Program-made: the position numbers and the translations under genes
From: Paramacrobiotus richtersi
Taxonomy: Eukaryota; Tardigrada; Eutardigrada; Parachela; Macrobiotidae
Assembly: GCA_034698045.1 (NCBI GenBank)
Contig: JAQGAU010000065.1
Span: 1 to 46,149 of the forward strand
DNA length: 46,149 nucleotides
Direction: 5' to 3'
Shown: positions 33,640 through 44,148 of the stretch, piece by piece
How positions within the stretch are numbered: the first letter of the stretch is position 1
How the letters are laid out: every line of letters starts with the position of its first letter
The notes under the pieces: generated by a model
The model's database searches: none
Seen by the model: only the letters and a program-made list of their open reading frames with translations
Told to the model about the DNA's origin: nothing

Positions 33640-34320
33640 AGTACACTGTGGCAACTCATTTCGGTAGTTCTCGGAAGTGAATTAGGTTAGTCGACGCGCA
33701 GTGTAACACAGTTGGCGGCTGCGGAAGTTCTACAATTCCAAGAGCATGAAACTGTCTTCTTTTGCTTGTACGGTACAAACTACATATGTGACCCGGGATG
33801 GCATTACCAGCCGAATAATTTGCGCCGTACGTGTTTCCTTGGAATTCTCTTGGATAGCTTAAAGCTTTAGTTTCATCATCAAAAAGGACCATGATCATAG
33901 TACTGTAACTGCGGTTGCATCAAAGTGCCAGTTTGTTTCATGTACTCTGATCATCTGCAGTATGTGTTTTAGCGTGCGATGGTTAAGCAAATATGCCGAC
34001 GAGCCCGAGTTATATAAACACCGAAAATACACGCTTCTTGAAACAATCAATGTTTACAATACTGCTCCACGCTCCACATAAAACAAAAAGCGTTCGGGAT
34101 TATTAATCATGTTTTGTACATCGTCAGTACCATAGTTCTTCAAACTACATAACCGTGAATGCAAATTATTTTGGTAACTTTTCAGTGTTAGATGAACGCA
34201 TCAGAATTTGTGAACGTTTAGCATACAAACAGTTCAGCATTCTCAAACTTGAGGCCAAACGTCATAGCGAGGAAGAATTCCATTCAGCTCGCCGGTACCT
34301 TACTGTGCATATTGGGACAC
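33640..34320 (+). pseudogene. Class A GPCR type II relic (upstream region plus N terminus)
   Basis: 33640-34190 is the type II upstream region (compare 26216-26753). At 34192 an ATGAACGCATCAGAATTTGTG start matches MNASEFVNAL of the type II copies, but the eighth-ninth codons run into TAG. Similarity persists to about 34320 (CAGCTCGCCGGTACCTTACTG) and then ends before TM1 is complete. The body of the gene is gone. Open frames here (for example 34155-34472) are not receptor-like. Confidence 0.7.
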
Positions 34321-34838
34321 GTCACTGTTGGATATGGAGAATGTTTTCACTAGTTCGTAGCCCTTCCGGCTCTTGGTGGTCTATTCTTTCTTGCGTATTG
34401 ATGACTGGTTTGGAGAATCGCTGTTTCGCAAACTTCTGCAACTTGGGTATGTTGTTGGAGGCCGCGGAATAGACGTAGCTGATCACTAGTCATGCCTCCT
34501 GAGTTACGCGCTCAGTGCAACATCCACAGGACAGTGTCCCAGGAGTGAAATGGATCTCGGGGCAAAATGAGTTTCTTCGGTATTTGCGGGAAAGCTGGTA
34601 CAGCTGGACTGCATATACTGCAACGCTACGCACGCGAATTTTTGCTGACGAGGTTACCATCAACAGATTAAAATCGCCTTAACCAAGCGCAGGTTAGATC
34701 CATACTGGATCTGTTTGAAAGGAGAACAGGACCAATGGACGATACTGGGAACAGGTTTTCAAAAGCCAATAACGTTTTGGCCGTTTTTTGTTCGAGCGGG
34801 AAAGTATTCCGTAATAAACCAAACACTTGACGGACATC
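34321..34838 (+). promoter_or_regulatory. Type I GPCR upstream region, copy b
   Basis: From about 34519 this aligns with 15255 onward before the other type I receptor (ACAGTGTCCCA, CAGCTGGACTGCATATACTG). No gene is seen. Confidence 0.45.
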
Positions 34839-35801
34839 ATGAACCTTTCTCTCGCAAATGTCACTATCACTGAAGAAAACTTGGACGCTACCTGTACGAG
34901 CCTAAGTCTCTCAGCTAAAATTATACTAACGGTCATTCCACTTATTCTCAACGGCGTTTTGTTGGTGAGCTTCTTTCTCCGCAAAACCTTATGGACACCT
35001 TTCGATACATATTTTATTGGATTGTTTACAGTCAACATTATCTTTCATGGAATACTCGGTCCTCTGAATACGCTCGAGTTGCTGCATCCCAGCCTCCTGC
35101 TCGGTGTGTCCGGATGTGCGGTGTACTTATACGGTATTGCAGTTATGAGTATGATCCAGGCGCTCATGCATGGTTGCATTGCACTGAACCGAATCTGCGC
35201 GCTTTGGATGCCGATCACCTTTTACCACTTCCATACATTTAGAATGGCTTACATGGCTAATTTCTTGATTTGGCTGTTGGCCCATGTCATATCGATACCG
35301 GCTATCTTGATGGATACCGTTTTCTACAGTCAAGGGACTAAAATTGGTCAGTGCTTTCTCGATATACCTTCGGAAATGTTTGGCATAACGGTAACAATCA
35401 ACGAAATCGTGGTCATCATTTGTTTCTGCATTGTTTTGACCTCGTTTCCCTTGGTACTGAGGAGACAAGACGCAAGGTCGCTGTGGAAGAAGAATTTAAC
35501 GGTTACACCGGACATTTCCGGTCAAAATCGTGCTGAAAACAAGCCAGTTAGAAACATAACCTCTTCGGCAAATCGGCAGTCGCTAATCCTTATGGCAGCC
35601 TTGACCTTGAGCATACTTGTGTGTTGGGGACCGACCATTGTTTACTTGGCCTACACAGTAGCATCTGGCCGAAAAGTTCCCGTGCTACAAGAAGTTTTGG
35701 AAGCGTTGTTTAATTGTCAGTCAATTGCTGATCCCATTCTGTTGCTCCTTGCACTGCCTACTTGGAAGCAAAGAATGAAGGATATCTTTCTGACGTGTTG
35801 A
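34839..35801 (+). CDS. Class A (rhodopsin-like) GPCR, type I, copy b
   Basis: A single-exon gene. The first ATG (MNLSLANVTITEEN) is used; the open frame extends four codons further only to a TTG. This gives 320 residues and seven membrane segments. TM3 Cys and outer-loop Cys (GQCFLD) form the conserved pair, TM6 has LVCWGP, TM3 ends ALNRIC instead of DRY, and TM7 has ADPILLL instead of NPxxY. The third inner loop is basic (RRQDARSLWKKN). It is the intact type I member of segment 2 and a close paralog of the gene at 15539. The decayed neighbours upstream (types III and II) suggest this member is under selection while they are not. Orphan receptor. Confidence 0.88.
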   Translation: MNLSLANVTITEENLDATCTSLSLSAKIILTVIPLILNGVLLVSFFLRKTLWTPFDTYFIGLFTVNIIFHGILGPLNTLELLHPSLLLGVSGCAVYLYGIAVMSMIQALMHGCIALNRICALWMPITFYHFHTFRMAYMANFLIWLLAHVISIPAILMDTVFYSQGTKIGQCFLDIPSEMFGITVTINEIVVIICFCIVLTSFPLVLRRQDARSLWKKNLTVTPDISGQNRAENKPVRNITSSANRQSLILMAALTLSILVCWGPTIVYLAYTVASGRKVPVLQEVLEALFNCQSIADPILLLLALPTWKQRMKDIFLTC

Positions 35802-36075
35802 TGAGTGATTCTTGTAATGTGGTAACGTAGCTGACGCCATCGTTCAGTTTTACAGCACCCGTCTTAGTGATTCTTGTAATGTATCGGATTCAGTTGACGT
35901 TTGTTAGCTTGTCAACTGCTATGACATTCCATAATTCATGACGACTATTGCATCCTAATTCAACTGCTCGTCTGAGCCTGGTGGTTGACATGTATTCATT
36001 TACAGAAACTGATGTGGGACTGTGGGAGTACGCTTGACATGTGTATCTACTACGTCAGCAAATAAAAGCAAGTCC

Positions 36076-36083
36076 AACTACAT
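36076..36083. repeat. Target-site duplication, left copy
   Basis: AACTACAT, identical to 37661-37668 on the other side of the inverted-repeat element. Confidence 0.8.
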
Positions 36084-37660
36084 GGCAGGGTTTAAAACAT
36101 GGAAGTGGAAACTTCCACTGGAAGTTTCCACTGGAAGTGCAAGCTTCCAGTCTGGAAGTGTCACTGTCTAAAACCTGGAAGCACTGGCTAAAACATGGAC
36201 ATACAATAGAAAAACTGGAACCACACTATTCCGTTAAGATGTATTGTGTCTTCCGCAAAGGTACAAAACAAAAGGTACAAAACTTTGTGCTGCACAAAGC
36301 TGTATGTGCTGAGGAGGTGTATGCTATGCACTAAATAATGGAGTTTTATTGCAAATGAGCTGTCGAGCGCGGCGCAGTCCGCCGCACAGGTAGCGGAAGT
36401 AAATACTAGGACTTCCAGATTATCTATACTGTACAGACATCACTACAGGTTGGTTGGTGAGCATGTTGTGCCGAAATATCATAGACGTTTCCGATATGGG
36501 TCATAGCTACCAGTATGTAAATTTAATCTGGTCGCTCATAGCTGATAAATTTACATGTACAACTGAATATTAAATTTTATATTCCGCTGCGCACTACGGA
36601 GAAAGAAGCCCACTGTCTGCACTGTTAGAGACTCAAAGGAATGTGACCTGCCAATTCGTAAGCTGTTGCAGTTAAAAAAGCCAGACCAGTCAGTATGATC
36701 GTGACATTTTGCCGCCCAACTCCCAAGTAATAACCACAATGCTTAGTTAACCAGTTCATCACGTCATCTGTTAGCAAAAACATGTTCTCTCGATTCTCTT
36801 ATCGGAGAAGCATGTCAGCTGCGACTTGCTCAAACCATTCGCAACGTTGAAAAGCACAGCGTTAGGAAATAATATTATTGTATATGAATGCATGCGCCCT
36901 GACCGTTAATCGAAAGCCTTAGTCACTTAAATTTCCTGATCATTTTGTACACACTCGTTCACACTTGCACTTGTAGATCTTGTGGCTTTAAGTTTCTAAT
37001 AGTTTTGACTGCCACTCGCTAATTGTGCTGTACCGGTGATTGAAAGCCACTACCTGAACTGTCTGCACGCCATTTGCATCCGTAAAATGAATGACCGGAG
37101 CGTTAAAGGTCCCGATAAAGCGGTAAGTAACACATCGACAGCGAACAAACATGACAGTCCTACGTTAGTTGTCTAATCGCACAGATCAGAAAATTTGTTG
37201 TTACCATTAGGGCGATGAAAGCAGTTGGGTCACGAAGGCAACGAAAGGTCACCTTCTCCTGTGGCAGCCCATAGCCGACAACGCGCATGGTAAGGGTTCA
37301 AGTTTCAACGCTCAGCTGGAATTATGGCTGGGTGATCGCAAAGTGGGCAAAAGGTGTGCTGTCAGTCTGTCGCTTTTATAATATCCGCATATTCATTCAC
37401 TGCATACTTGTCCTGATGTAGGTTCTAATTTCGTATCGAGAAAACGCCGTTTTTACGGAACAATATTTGTCACGTGAGAGTTTTACCACGCACCGTACCC
37501 AACAAAGTTTCGTGTAATGGTCAGAAGTCCGGTTCAGAACTGTTAGACTGCCACTTCCCTTTTTTTAACCAGTGTTTCCAGGTTTTAGAAAGTGACACTT
37601 CCAGACTGGAAGTTGACACTTCCAGTGGAAGTTTCCACTTCCATGTTTTAGACCCTGCCC
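36084..37660. mobile_element. hAT-like non-autonomous TIR element
   Basis: A 1,577-bp element flanked by perfect 8-bp duplications (AACTACAT). Its terminal inverted repeats are about 110 (left, 36084-36193) and 94 (right, 37567-37660) bases. They start GGCAGGGTTTAAAACATGG and, read inward from the right, GGGCAGGGTCTAAAACATGG. The arms consist of CTTCCA/TGGAAG units, and the left arm has one extra unit. An 8-bp duplication and a CAGGG-type end fit the hAT superfamily. No transposase-like frame is present. Two exon-like stretches inside (37087..37122 and 37211..37353) have splice consensus and share one frame. Confidence 0.8.
37087..37353 (+). other. Possible two-exon coding fragment inside the TIR element
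   Basis: An ATG opens 12 codons ending at GCG|GTAAGT (37122). After a TTACCATTAG acceptor, 143 bases stay open in the matching phase (37211..37353; GDESSWVTKATKGH, QLELWLGDRKVGKR) up to a GTGTGC donor. The family is not recognised. It could be a remnant of the element's own gene, a captured host fragment or chance. Confidence 0.25.
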
Positions 37661-37668
37661 AACTACAT
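37661..37668. repeat. Target-site duplication, right copy
   Basis: AACTACAT, an exact match to 36076-36083. Confidence 0.8.
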
Positions 37669-38180
37669 ACCACTACGAATAAGTAAATTATAAACTGTGT
37701 TAAAGTTGAGCTTATCTATTAAACATTAGCCATGGATCAGTATTATCCGAGATCTAGAAAGGGATGCTGCTAGAGAAAAGAATGTCGAAGAACAATACAA
37801 GCCGAATAAAGCAAATGATGGTTGCACTTTTTGCTAGGATGTATCGCTCATTTTGGGAAAAATAAAACACGCAAGGAGAACATTTCGAGCATCAGACACT
37901 TGCCTATCAACAAAAATACAGCAGGGGCCACAGAAAACGACATCAGGCTAAGACAGCCAGCACTCACCACAAAAACGTGAGAAACAAGATCACAACAATC
38001 CAGAGAAAGATCAACAACAAATTAGTACACAATGTGCGATTTGCCAAAAAACTGCAACAATTAAAGGCGCTGACTGAAGGGTTCCATTGCAGTGTCGTAA
38101 GTTCAAAAACAACCCTCAGTCAAGTCGTCAGCAGTATTCCAGATCTCGACGTAACTGGCTGCAAAGTCGAAACACACTGG
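37669..38180. other. Spacer at the S3 3' end
   Basis: No gene is seen. The last 90 bases match the S2 and S1 3' flanks (GTTCAAAAACAACCCTCAGT with CTCAAAAACAACCCTCAGT near 22660). The rest, including the open frame at 37977-38240, is unassigned. Confidence 0.4.
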
Positions 38181-40300
38181 TCAGACAAGAAGAACAGCTA
38201 TAAAATCTGGCACAAACTGACCCATTTTCTGATCGCTTAACGGTCCAGACACTTTGTCGAATACGGTATTGTATAAATCAATAGCCAATGCTGCAGTCTG
38301 GATCGCATGATTGAGAAGATAGCATATCTTATTCAGGTCTAACATGTCGCTCTTCGCGGTAAAGAGCGGAGCTGAAAACAAAACAGTCAGCGTTGTCACC
38401 TCCGTCATCTGTTGCATACACGCGTAGGAAGTAACTGTTTTCTTCATACCGAAACGGCTGAAACTGTATTGGGCTCGCATTGTTTGGCTGGACACCGTTC
38501 TAAATGGACGAGTATACGTCGTGATGTTTTCGGACTGCCCGCTTCCGATGCTTGCTGCTGGAATCTTTGTCTGCGCTTGCCGTGCCGCGATGACCTCTGT
38601 AAAGCGGAATCAAATCTTATAAATTCAACTTGCAAAATACTGCTACACTACTCGTACACTGCAACATTTCAACATTGCAATATATGAAGTATTAAAGTGC
38701 ACACACCGTCTGCAATGAAAAGGCTGAGAAGAGTCCTGATGCCCCACAGTTTACGTTGGCTATCCGGGGAAAAGAACCGAGAACTCATTGTTTCGTCATC
38801 TGTTTTCCCTCCGAGTAAACCTACGCAAAGAATTCAAGGTCATTTGTAATTGTGCAAGTCACATAGTGTGCTTTACTTTACTGTGTACCGTAGTGAACAG
38901 CAAGATTGATTGCATCCACCAATTAGGACGAATTCGATTCAAGATTTTGCAGCTAAGGAACATTTTAGCTTAATTGTTCGTAAGCGCAGCTTATGATAAC
39001 ATAAATAAACTGAAAAAAGCCACTGTCTTTCGACTTTCGATTGAGCTGTACAGTAGATCAGTCACGCTGAGCTTAGAACGCAGAGTACGCTTAAAAGGTC
39101 AGTACTGAATACTGACGATAGAACAGCTTGATCGAGTTGCAGTTTGATATCTCGTTGTTGTGAACTTGTGATCAAGGTACATCTCCATCTTACCAAAGAT
39201 TAAGTTGCCATACACCGGCCAACGTGATGCTACAATGTGTCCATCACGGTTCAGCGCGTATTTCCGACTGGGTGCATTGGTTCTTGAAAGCCCTTCTAAT
39301 GTTGAGGTATCTTCTGCGAGGACCACTTTTTCTTGCTTTGTTATCCACTGGCCAATTTCGTTCTGTCTCCTCTCCAACTCCTGTGAATCTGCAAAATAGA
39401 AGCCCTGCTGTTAGAACACCCAGGGCCACATTGTCAGTGTTGATATGTGGCATCGCCGCTGTACCAATGCTGTTGTTGAGCTTTACTTCTTCGTGCTCGT
39501 CCAGATCCAGTCCGCTAATGCGCTTGTCCAAAGCACTCTCCATGGTCCTGTAGAACTCGAGACGTTGATAACCATCGACGGTAGGTTGCTGCGAAAAGAG
39601 AGTTTCGTATGTCCCTTTTATTCGTTTCAGCATATCCGTAGACAGCGTGGAGAGGCCCTTGAAGAGCAGAAAAAGAATTTTCGGATTTGCCGCCACGATG
39701 GAACGCTTATCCGGTGCGCCGGATAGGAGACCGTCCATAATTTCAGTCGACGCTACGTACAAAGAAACAAACATTCAAGACAATTTAAGCTAACCGGCGT
39801 TGTTTTTAATTCGTCTGGCAAGCACATTTCGCAAAACGTGGTAAAACAATATTAATATGCAGCAATCCTCAAATCAAACTTCAATTACTTTGTAAATGTA
39901 ATGCATGCGCTAGTACTGGCAGCTATTGAATACTTACAGTGTTTGATCAAAATGCAACTTGGTTAGTGACAATGGTTACCTTTGATAGCAGCAGTTGCTT
40001 GGCATAGATCGGTAACGTCTTTACGACCTCCGCGTCCTAAATGATCGAAAATAACTGTAAAAGCTAACCGGCATCCACACTCATCGCTGGCACATAAGAC
40101 GTTGGGTATCAAGGGGCAGCTGATGTTCAGTTCAACTGCTGGCAGGCGTTTGGGTCGCAGAATACTCCAAATGCATCCTTCTTCCCGGCACATTTCGCAG
40201 TTACGTTGCTAATTATCACAATATCATTTACATCTGAGTCGGCAGCCACTGAACTGCTACCGCCGATAAGGAGCAAAATTATGATTTTGCAGTAAAGCAT
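38181..40300 (-). pseudogene. Secreted protein of an unrecognised family, copy S3 (frameshifted)
   Basis: Six exons on the minus strand match S1 in position and length: 40300..39980, 39752..39465, 39388..39194, 38820..38707, 38596..38450, 38371..38181. Signal peptide MLYCKIIILLLIGGS. In exon 1, just after DPNACQQLN, the five bases GTTCA occur twice in tandem (40125-40134, + strand). This makes the exon 321 bases against 316 in S1 and shifts the Cys-rich domain out of frame, with an immediate TGA. All later exons are open and all splice sites are good, so the lesion looks recent. It may be a null allele or an assembly slip. The stop falls at the same aligned place as in S1. Confidence 0.78.
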
Positions 40301-40800
40301 TGTTTACAGATGAACAACAAAACGGAAAATATCTTGCTTGCAACGCTTAATGGTAGAACAATATTAAATTATTTTCGTAGATTATGGACGCCGTTGTGGA
40401 TAATGCTTTTTTTCTCGCTAGCAGCTGTGCAGTTATACGAGTATGTGTTAAGCTCTGTCAGCTGTAGTTAACTGAGTGCTCTTTGTTATCTGATTGCGCA
40501 GACATGCCGGAATTCGTAGTTGATATGTACGTACATACTTCGCGAACATGTCGAAGGTCAATGGTTCACAAGGTCTGACGCACAACATTGTACTGGGCAC
40601 GTCAAATTTTTCAAATACTCGGAAAGTTGGCTGCCTTATTACCCAAGACGGCAAATTGTTTTGTGAGCTTACTTTATTTCTGACTAGCAGGAGCTTGAAG
40701 ATTTTTCGTGTTCTCCGGCTGATACACTTTGAGTCAGAGGTGTTTTGTTTACTATTTGATTGTTCAAATTTCGTAGACTGAAAAAATTATCCACAAAGAG
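40301..40800 (-). promoter_or_regulatory. S3 upstream region and uninterrupted insertion site
   Basis: Conserved with the S2 upstream region: TTGCGCAG, GTCGAAGGTCAATG, ATACTCGGAAAGTTGGCTGC and TTTTGTGAGC. AAGGTCA lies at 40554-40560. Around 40675-40715 the sequence (TTTCTGACTAGCAGGAGC) corresponds to the joined flanks of the 31501-33210 insertion and so represents the likely empty site. Confidence 0.5.
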
Positions 40801-41297
40801 GTTTCATTCTTAGAGGAAATACAGTAGATTGGTATGGACTGTATGGCAACAAATCAACGTCGGTTGAACTCGGGTTCTAATAAATCTTTGATAGGACAGG
40901 TGTGCAGCAGCAGTTGATCAGCTGAACTACGGCAAATTAATGTATGCTAAGCGTACGGCAAACTGTTACCGATCCGGTAGCTGGACATATCAGACATGCA
41001 TATGACAAACAATCAACAGTTATATGGAGAACGTCGATCCGCAACGTATTGCACCAGCTTTTTTAAACCACATACCACACTCCCTGAATCAACACTGGTT
41101 CGACCGATGCAGTAGGACAATATACACAATTGCAATACTACATATAATTTCAAATTTATCCGCTTGTGACAGCAGTGCGCTGAGGAAAGTGGGCATACGA
41201 AACTCTGGCGCTGGGCGATTTTCGTAAGAATCGTTTTTATTGCAAGTGGCGTGATTATCAAATCATTTCGCGAAACATTCTTGATTCTACCGCCGCC
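40801..41297 (+). promoter_or_regulatory. Type III GPCR upstream region
   Basis: No gene is seen. The stretch ends in a strong start context, CGCCGCCATG. Short open frames on both strands here carry no family signature. Confidence 0.35.
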
Positions 41298-42290
41298 ATG
41301 AGCATCCAGGCAATCCTTAACACGAATGCATTTATTGCTAACATCTCACTATCCAAATTAAACGGTACAAGACTCACCGCTAGCTCCGAGCTTTGTTTCT
41401 CTATAATCACGATCGTAATCTCTGCATTGTCTGTTATCTTCAACACACTTTTATTAGCAGTCTTTCTCGCAAAACGGAATCTCGCAACGCCGTTTGACAT
41501 CTATTTCGGGAATTTGCTAGTCTCCAATATCGTCTTTCACGGAACGGTTGGACCATTCACCTTCATCTTTGAAATGTATCCAAATTGGTGGATTGGACTC
41601 GGTGGATGTATGGTGTACGTTTACGGTCTTTTTGTGTTCTCTCTAGTGCAAATGGTGACGCATGCCTTTATTGCGCTAAACCGCATCTGGGCACTCACCG
41701 GCCCGGTGACCTTTCGTCATTTCCACAGCTATAAATCCTCCAGATATGCTATCGCCATGATATGGCTGTTGTGCCATACGTTCGGATTGCCTGGTATTAT
41801 TGTGGATGTAATGGATCGAAAGCCAGAGAAAATCCAAGAATGTATAATGGAGCTAACGGGAAATTCTGTCTCATCAGTCATTCGTAATGTGATCTTGTTA
41901 CTCTGCTTCTTAATAACATCGCTATCATTACCGGTCATTGTTTATAAAAAGAATGCAAGGAGGTTTGGGAGAAGACGAATAACAAATGTTCCGCGCACAC
42001 CATCCCAACAAAGTAATGGGCTACAGCCACAGACGGAGCGGAAGCAGTCTCGATTCTGGAATTCCGAACGGCAGGCGTTCATTTTGCTGGGACTTTTGGC
42101 TAGTAGTATACTGATTTTGTGGGGTCCATATGTCATTTTATTTACGTTTCAGCGGGTATTCGGTTACATCAACTTAGAACTGCAAGAAGTATTTATCATC
42201 CTGTTTAACTGCGAATCGGTGGCTGATCCTTTCCTGCTGCTGTTCGCTTTGCCGGTCTGGAGACGCGCTGTGATAGATCTCTGCATTTAG
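41298..42290 (+). CDS. Class A (rhodopsin-like) GPCR, type III
   Basis: A single-exon gene of 330 residues. The ATG is in CGCCGCCATG. Glycosylation sites (NIS, NGT) come before TM1, with seven membrane segments near 34-58, 68-90, 102-126, 150-170, 195-216, 249-275 and 288-310. Cys104 and Cys182 form the expected disulfide. TM3 ends ALNRIW in place of DRY, TM6 has LWGP (264-267) without the Cys of CWGP, and TM7 reads VADPFLLLFALP in place of NPxxY. The third inner loop is Arg-rich (KKNARRFGRRR). It is the only intact type III copy here; a TM7 relic lies at 33296. Orphan receptor of the same subfamily as types I and II. Confidence 0.88.
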   Translation: MSIQAILNTNAFIANISLSKLNGTRLTASSELCFSIITIVISALSVIFNTLLLAVFLAKRNLATPFDIYFGNLLVSNIVFHGTVGPFTFIFEMYPNWWIGLGGCMVYVYGLFVFSLVQMVTHAFIALNRIWALTGPVTFRHFHSYKSSRYAIAMIWLLCHTFGLPGIIVDVMDRKPEKIQECIMELTGNSVSSVIRNVILLLCFLITSLSLPVIVYKKNARRFGRRRITNVPRTPSQQSNGLQPQTERKQSRFWNSERQAFILLGLLASSILILWGPYVILFTFQRVFGYINLELQEVFIILFNCESVADPFLLLFALPVWRRAVIDLCI

Positions 42291-42808
42291 GATAATCTAG
42301 GATGTGTCTACCCTGTCAGCTTAGAGTTAAGACGAAAGCTATTTAAAATTAATAATTGCACAGTACAATGGGCTCTGGTTTTTCTGCGTCACAAAGCTTA
42401 ATGTTGTTCTTCATTTGTGGTAATTGGTAAGTTGGTAAATACTTTTCCGTAGTGCTGATACTTACTGTTCATTATACTGGACGGTGTACATAAACTTAGC
42501 TACCGCAAAAGTTAATCATTTTTATCAGAGTCCCAGTTGGTCTTATATTCTTCTGTGACTTGTAAAGGGTTTCGGTGTGCGATGGTTAAGCAAACAATAC
42601 AGATGAACTGGAGTTATGTAAACACCGGAAATGCACTATCATGAAACAACCAACCCATAACCGATGCTTACAATCGTACTACACGCTCCACATAAAGCAA
42701 ACACTGCTCTGGAGAATTAGTAGGTTTTGTGTATCTTCATCTTCAGTAGTTCTTCCAAACTACCTTATCTGGCGAAAGCGAACTGTTTTGGTAAATTTGC
42801 GCATCAAG
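42291..42808 (+). promoter_or_regulatory. Type II GPCR upstream region, segment 3
   Basis: From about 42555 this aligns with the upstream regions at 26216-26753 and 33640-34190 (GTGCGATGGTTAAGCAAA, GTTATGTAAACACCGGAAA, CACGCTCCACATAAA). GTAAACA at 42618-42624 matches the forkhead core. No gene is seen in it. Confidence 0.5.
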
Positions 42809-43795
42809 ATGAACCTACCACAATCTCTAAATGCTTTGCACGTAAATTCCACCTTTCCAAACTTTAGAATAAACATAACAGCTAGCGAGAGTTCTCTTCG
42901 GCTCGCCGGTACCTTACTGTTATCAATATCACCCCTTATTCTCAACACCGCATTACTAGCGACCTTTGTGTTAAAGAGACATTTATGGACGCCATTCGAC
43001 ACTTATTACATGAGTCTCTGCACGGGAAACATCGTATTTCATGTGATTCTTGGCCCGCTTAACACACTGCGAGAACTTGCCCCAGACGCATACATCGGCG
43101 TTGCCGGATGTACAATCTACGCTTACGGATTGGCGGTAGTGTCCCCAGTTATAATGTTGACCCACGGCTTTATCGCACTCAATCGAATCTGGGCACTATG
43201 GGTGCCGATGTCCTTCCATCACTTCCACACTTTCAAATCAGCATGGTTGGCTAATGCCACTATTTGGTCAGCAGCGCACATTCTCGGGATACCACCCACT
43301 GTAATCGATGTTGCTGTACATCGTCGACCGGCGCACATTAGCGAATGCTTTATGGGTGGAAATGCTAGCGACTCGGCTAAGACAGTTTCCATGTCGATCA
43401 ACGAGATTGTCGCTGTGGTATGTTTTGTAGTTATCGTTCTCTCGTTTCCTTTGATAATGTGGAAGCAAAACGTCCGACTGGCGTGGAAACAGAAGCTGGC
43501 AGTTTGGCCAAAAGCAGACGTAACGTCGAATCTCAAGAAGACGATGACAGCCACGGAACGACAGTCCAGACTTTTAATGGGCGCGCTGACGACGAGCATT
43601 ATAGTATTTTGGGGACCTTCCATCGCATATCTGGCCTACATAGTTCTGGCCACGCCTGATGCAGATCAAGTGGTCATAGTTCGAGTGACAGGCATGTTGT
43701 TCAACTGCCAATCGATTGCTGATCCCATACTGCTTGTTTTCGCTTTGCCGGCCTGGAGAAAAAGTGTACAGGAAATATTTCTGTGTTCCTCTTAA
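42809..43795 (+). CDS. Class A (rhodopsin-like) GPCR, type II, intact copy
   Basis: A single-exon gene of 328 residues. The open frame extends 56 codons upstream (to 42641), but that part is the conserved non-coding upstream region of all type II loci. The ATG at 42809 (MNLPQSLNAL) aligns with MNASEFVNAL of the segment 1 copy. Cys101 in TM3 and Cys180 in the outer loop pair up. The TM3 end reads ALNRIW (Asn125-Arg126) for DRY, TM6 has FWGP (267-270), TM7 has ADPILLVFALP (Asp305-Pro306) for NPxxY, and the tail ends FLCSS. It is the only intact type II receptor in the window. Orphan receptor. Confidence 0.9.
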   Translation: MNLPQSLNALHVNSTFPNFRINITASESSLRLAGTLLLSISPLILNTALLATFVLKRHLWTPFDTYYMSLCTGNIVFHVILGPLNTLRELAPDAYIGVAGCTIYAYGLAVVSPVIMLTHGFIALNRIWALWVPMSFHHFHTFKSAWLANATIWSAAHILGIPPTVIDVAVHRRPAHISECFMGGNASDSAKTVSMSINEIVAVVCFVVIVLSFPLIMWKQNVRLAWKQKLAVWPKADVTSNLKKTMTATERQSRLLMGALTTSIIVFWGPSIAYLAYIVLATPDADQVVIVRVTGMLFNCQSIADPILLVFALPAWRKSVQEIFLCSS

Positions 43796-43804
43796 CCCAC
43801 GAAC

Positions 43805-43827
43805 GCTCACTGATGCAGAAATGCATC
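43805..43827 (+). repeat. Imperfect copy of the 26-bp GATGCA repeat
   Basis: GCTCACTGATGCAGAAATGC and the following TATC-like end match the unit at 45019-45044 except for one substitution and one missing base. It begins ten bases after the type II receptor stop. Confidence 0.6.
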
Positions 43828-44148
43828 ATGAGGAGCCAAATTTATTACAAGAGACCCTAATGTGCTAAACGGGTACTGTTTCGTCAAACAGACGGTACAG
43901 ACCCGGAGTAACACGTAAAAAATATTGAAATGACCGTAAGTACACTGGTCAAGGAATATGGAACCCTTGAAAATGGTCATTTGTCAGCTTTTCGGGCTCT
44001 TCGAGCTCTTCGTAGGTTTCAGGTGTGAGAGTATATTAAAAAATTTCCAAAAAATGGCGTGAAGCATATCTCAGGTACTCTACGAGATGCATATTTCAAA
44101 CTGGATCCTCTTTGGACTGGTCAGCTGGTAGCTGACCCCCATGCCCAT

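Noticed and set aside
34827-34838. Start of the type I GPCR copy b at 34827
   Set aside because: That codon is TTG; the first ATG is at 34839.
42641-42808. 56-codon N-terminal extension of the type II GPCR
   Set aside because: It corresponds to the conserved upstream region of the other type II loci, where no frame is kept; the ATG at 42809 matches the paralog start.
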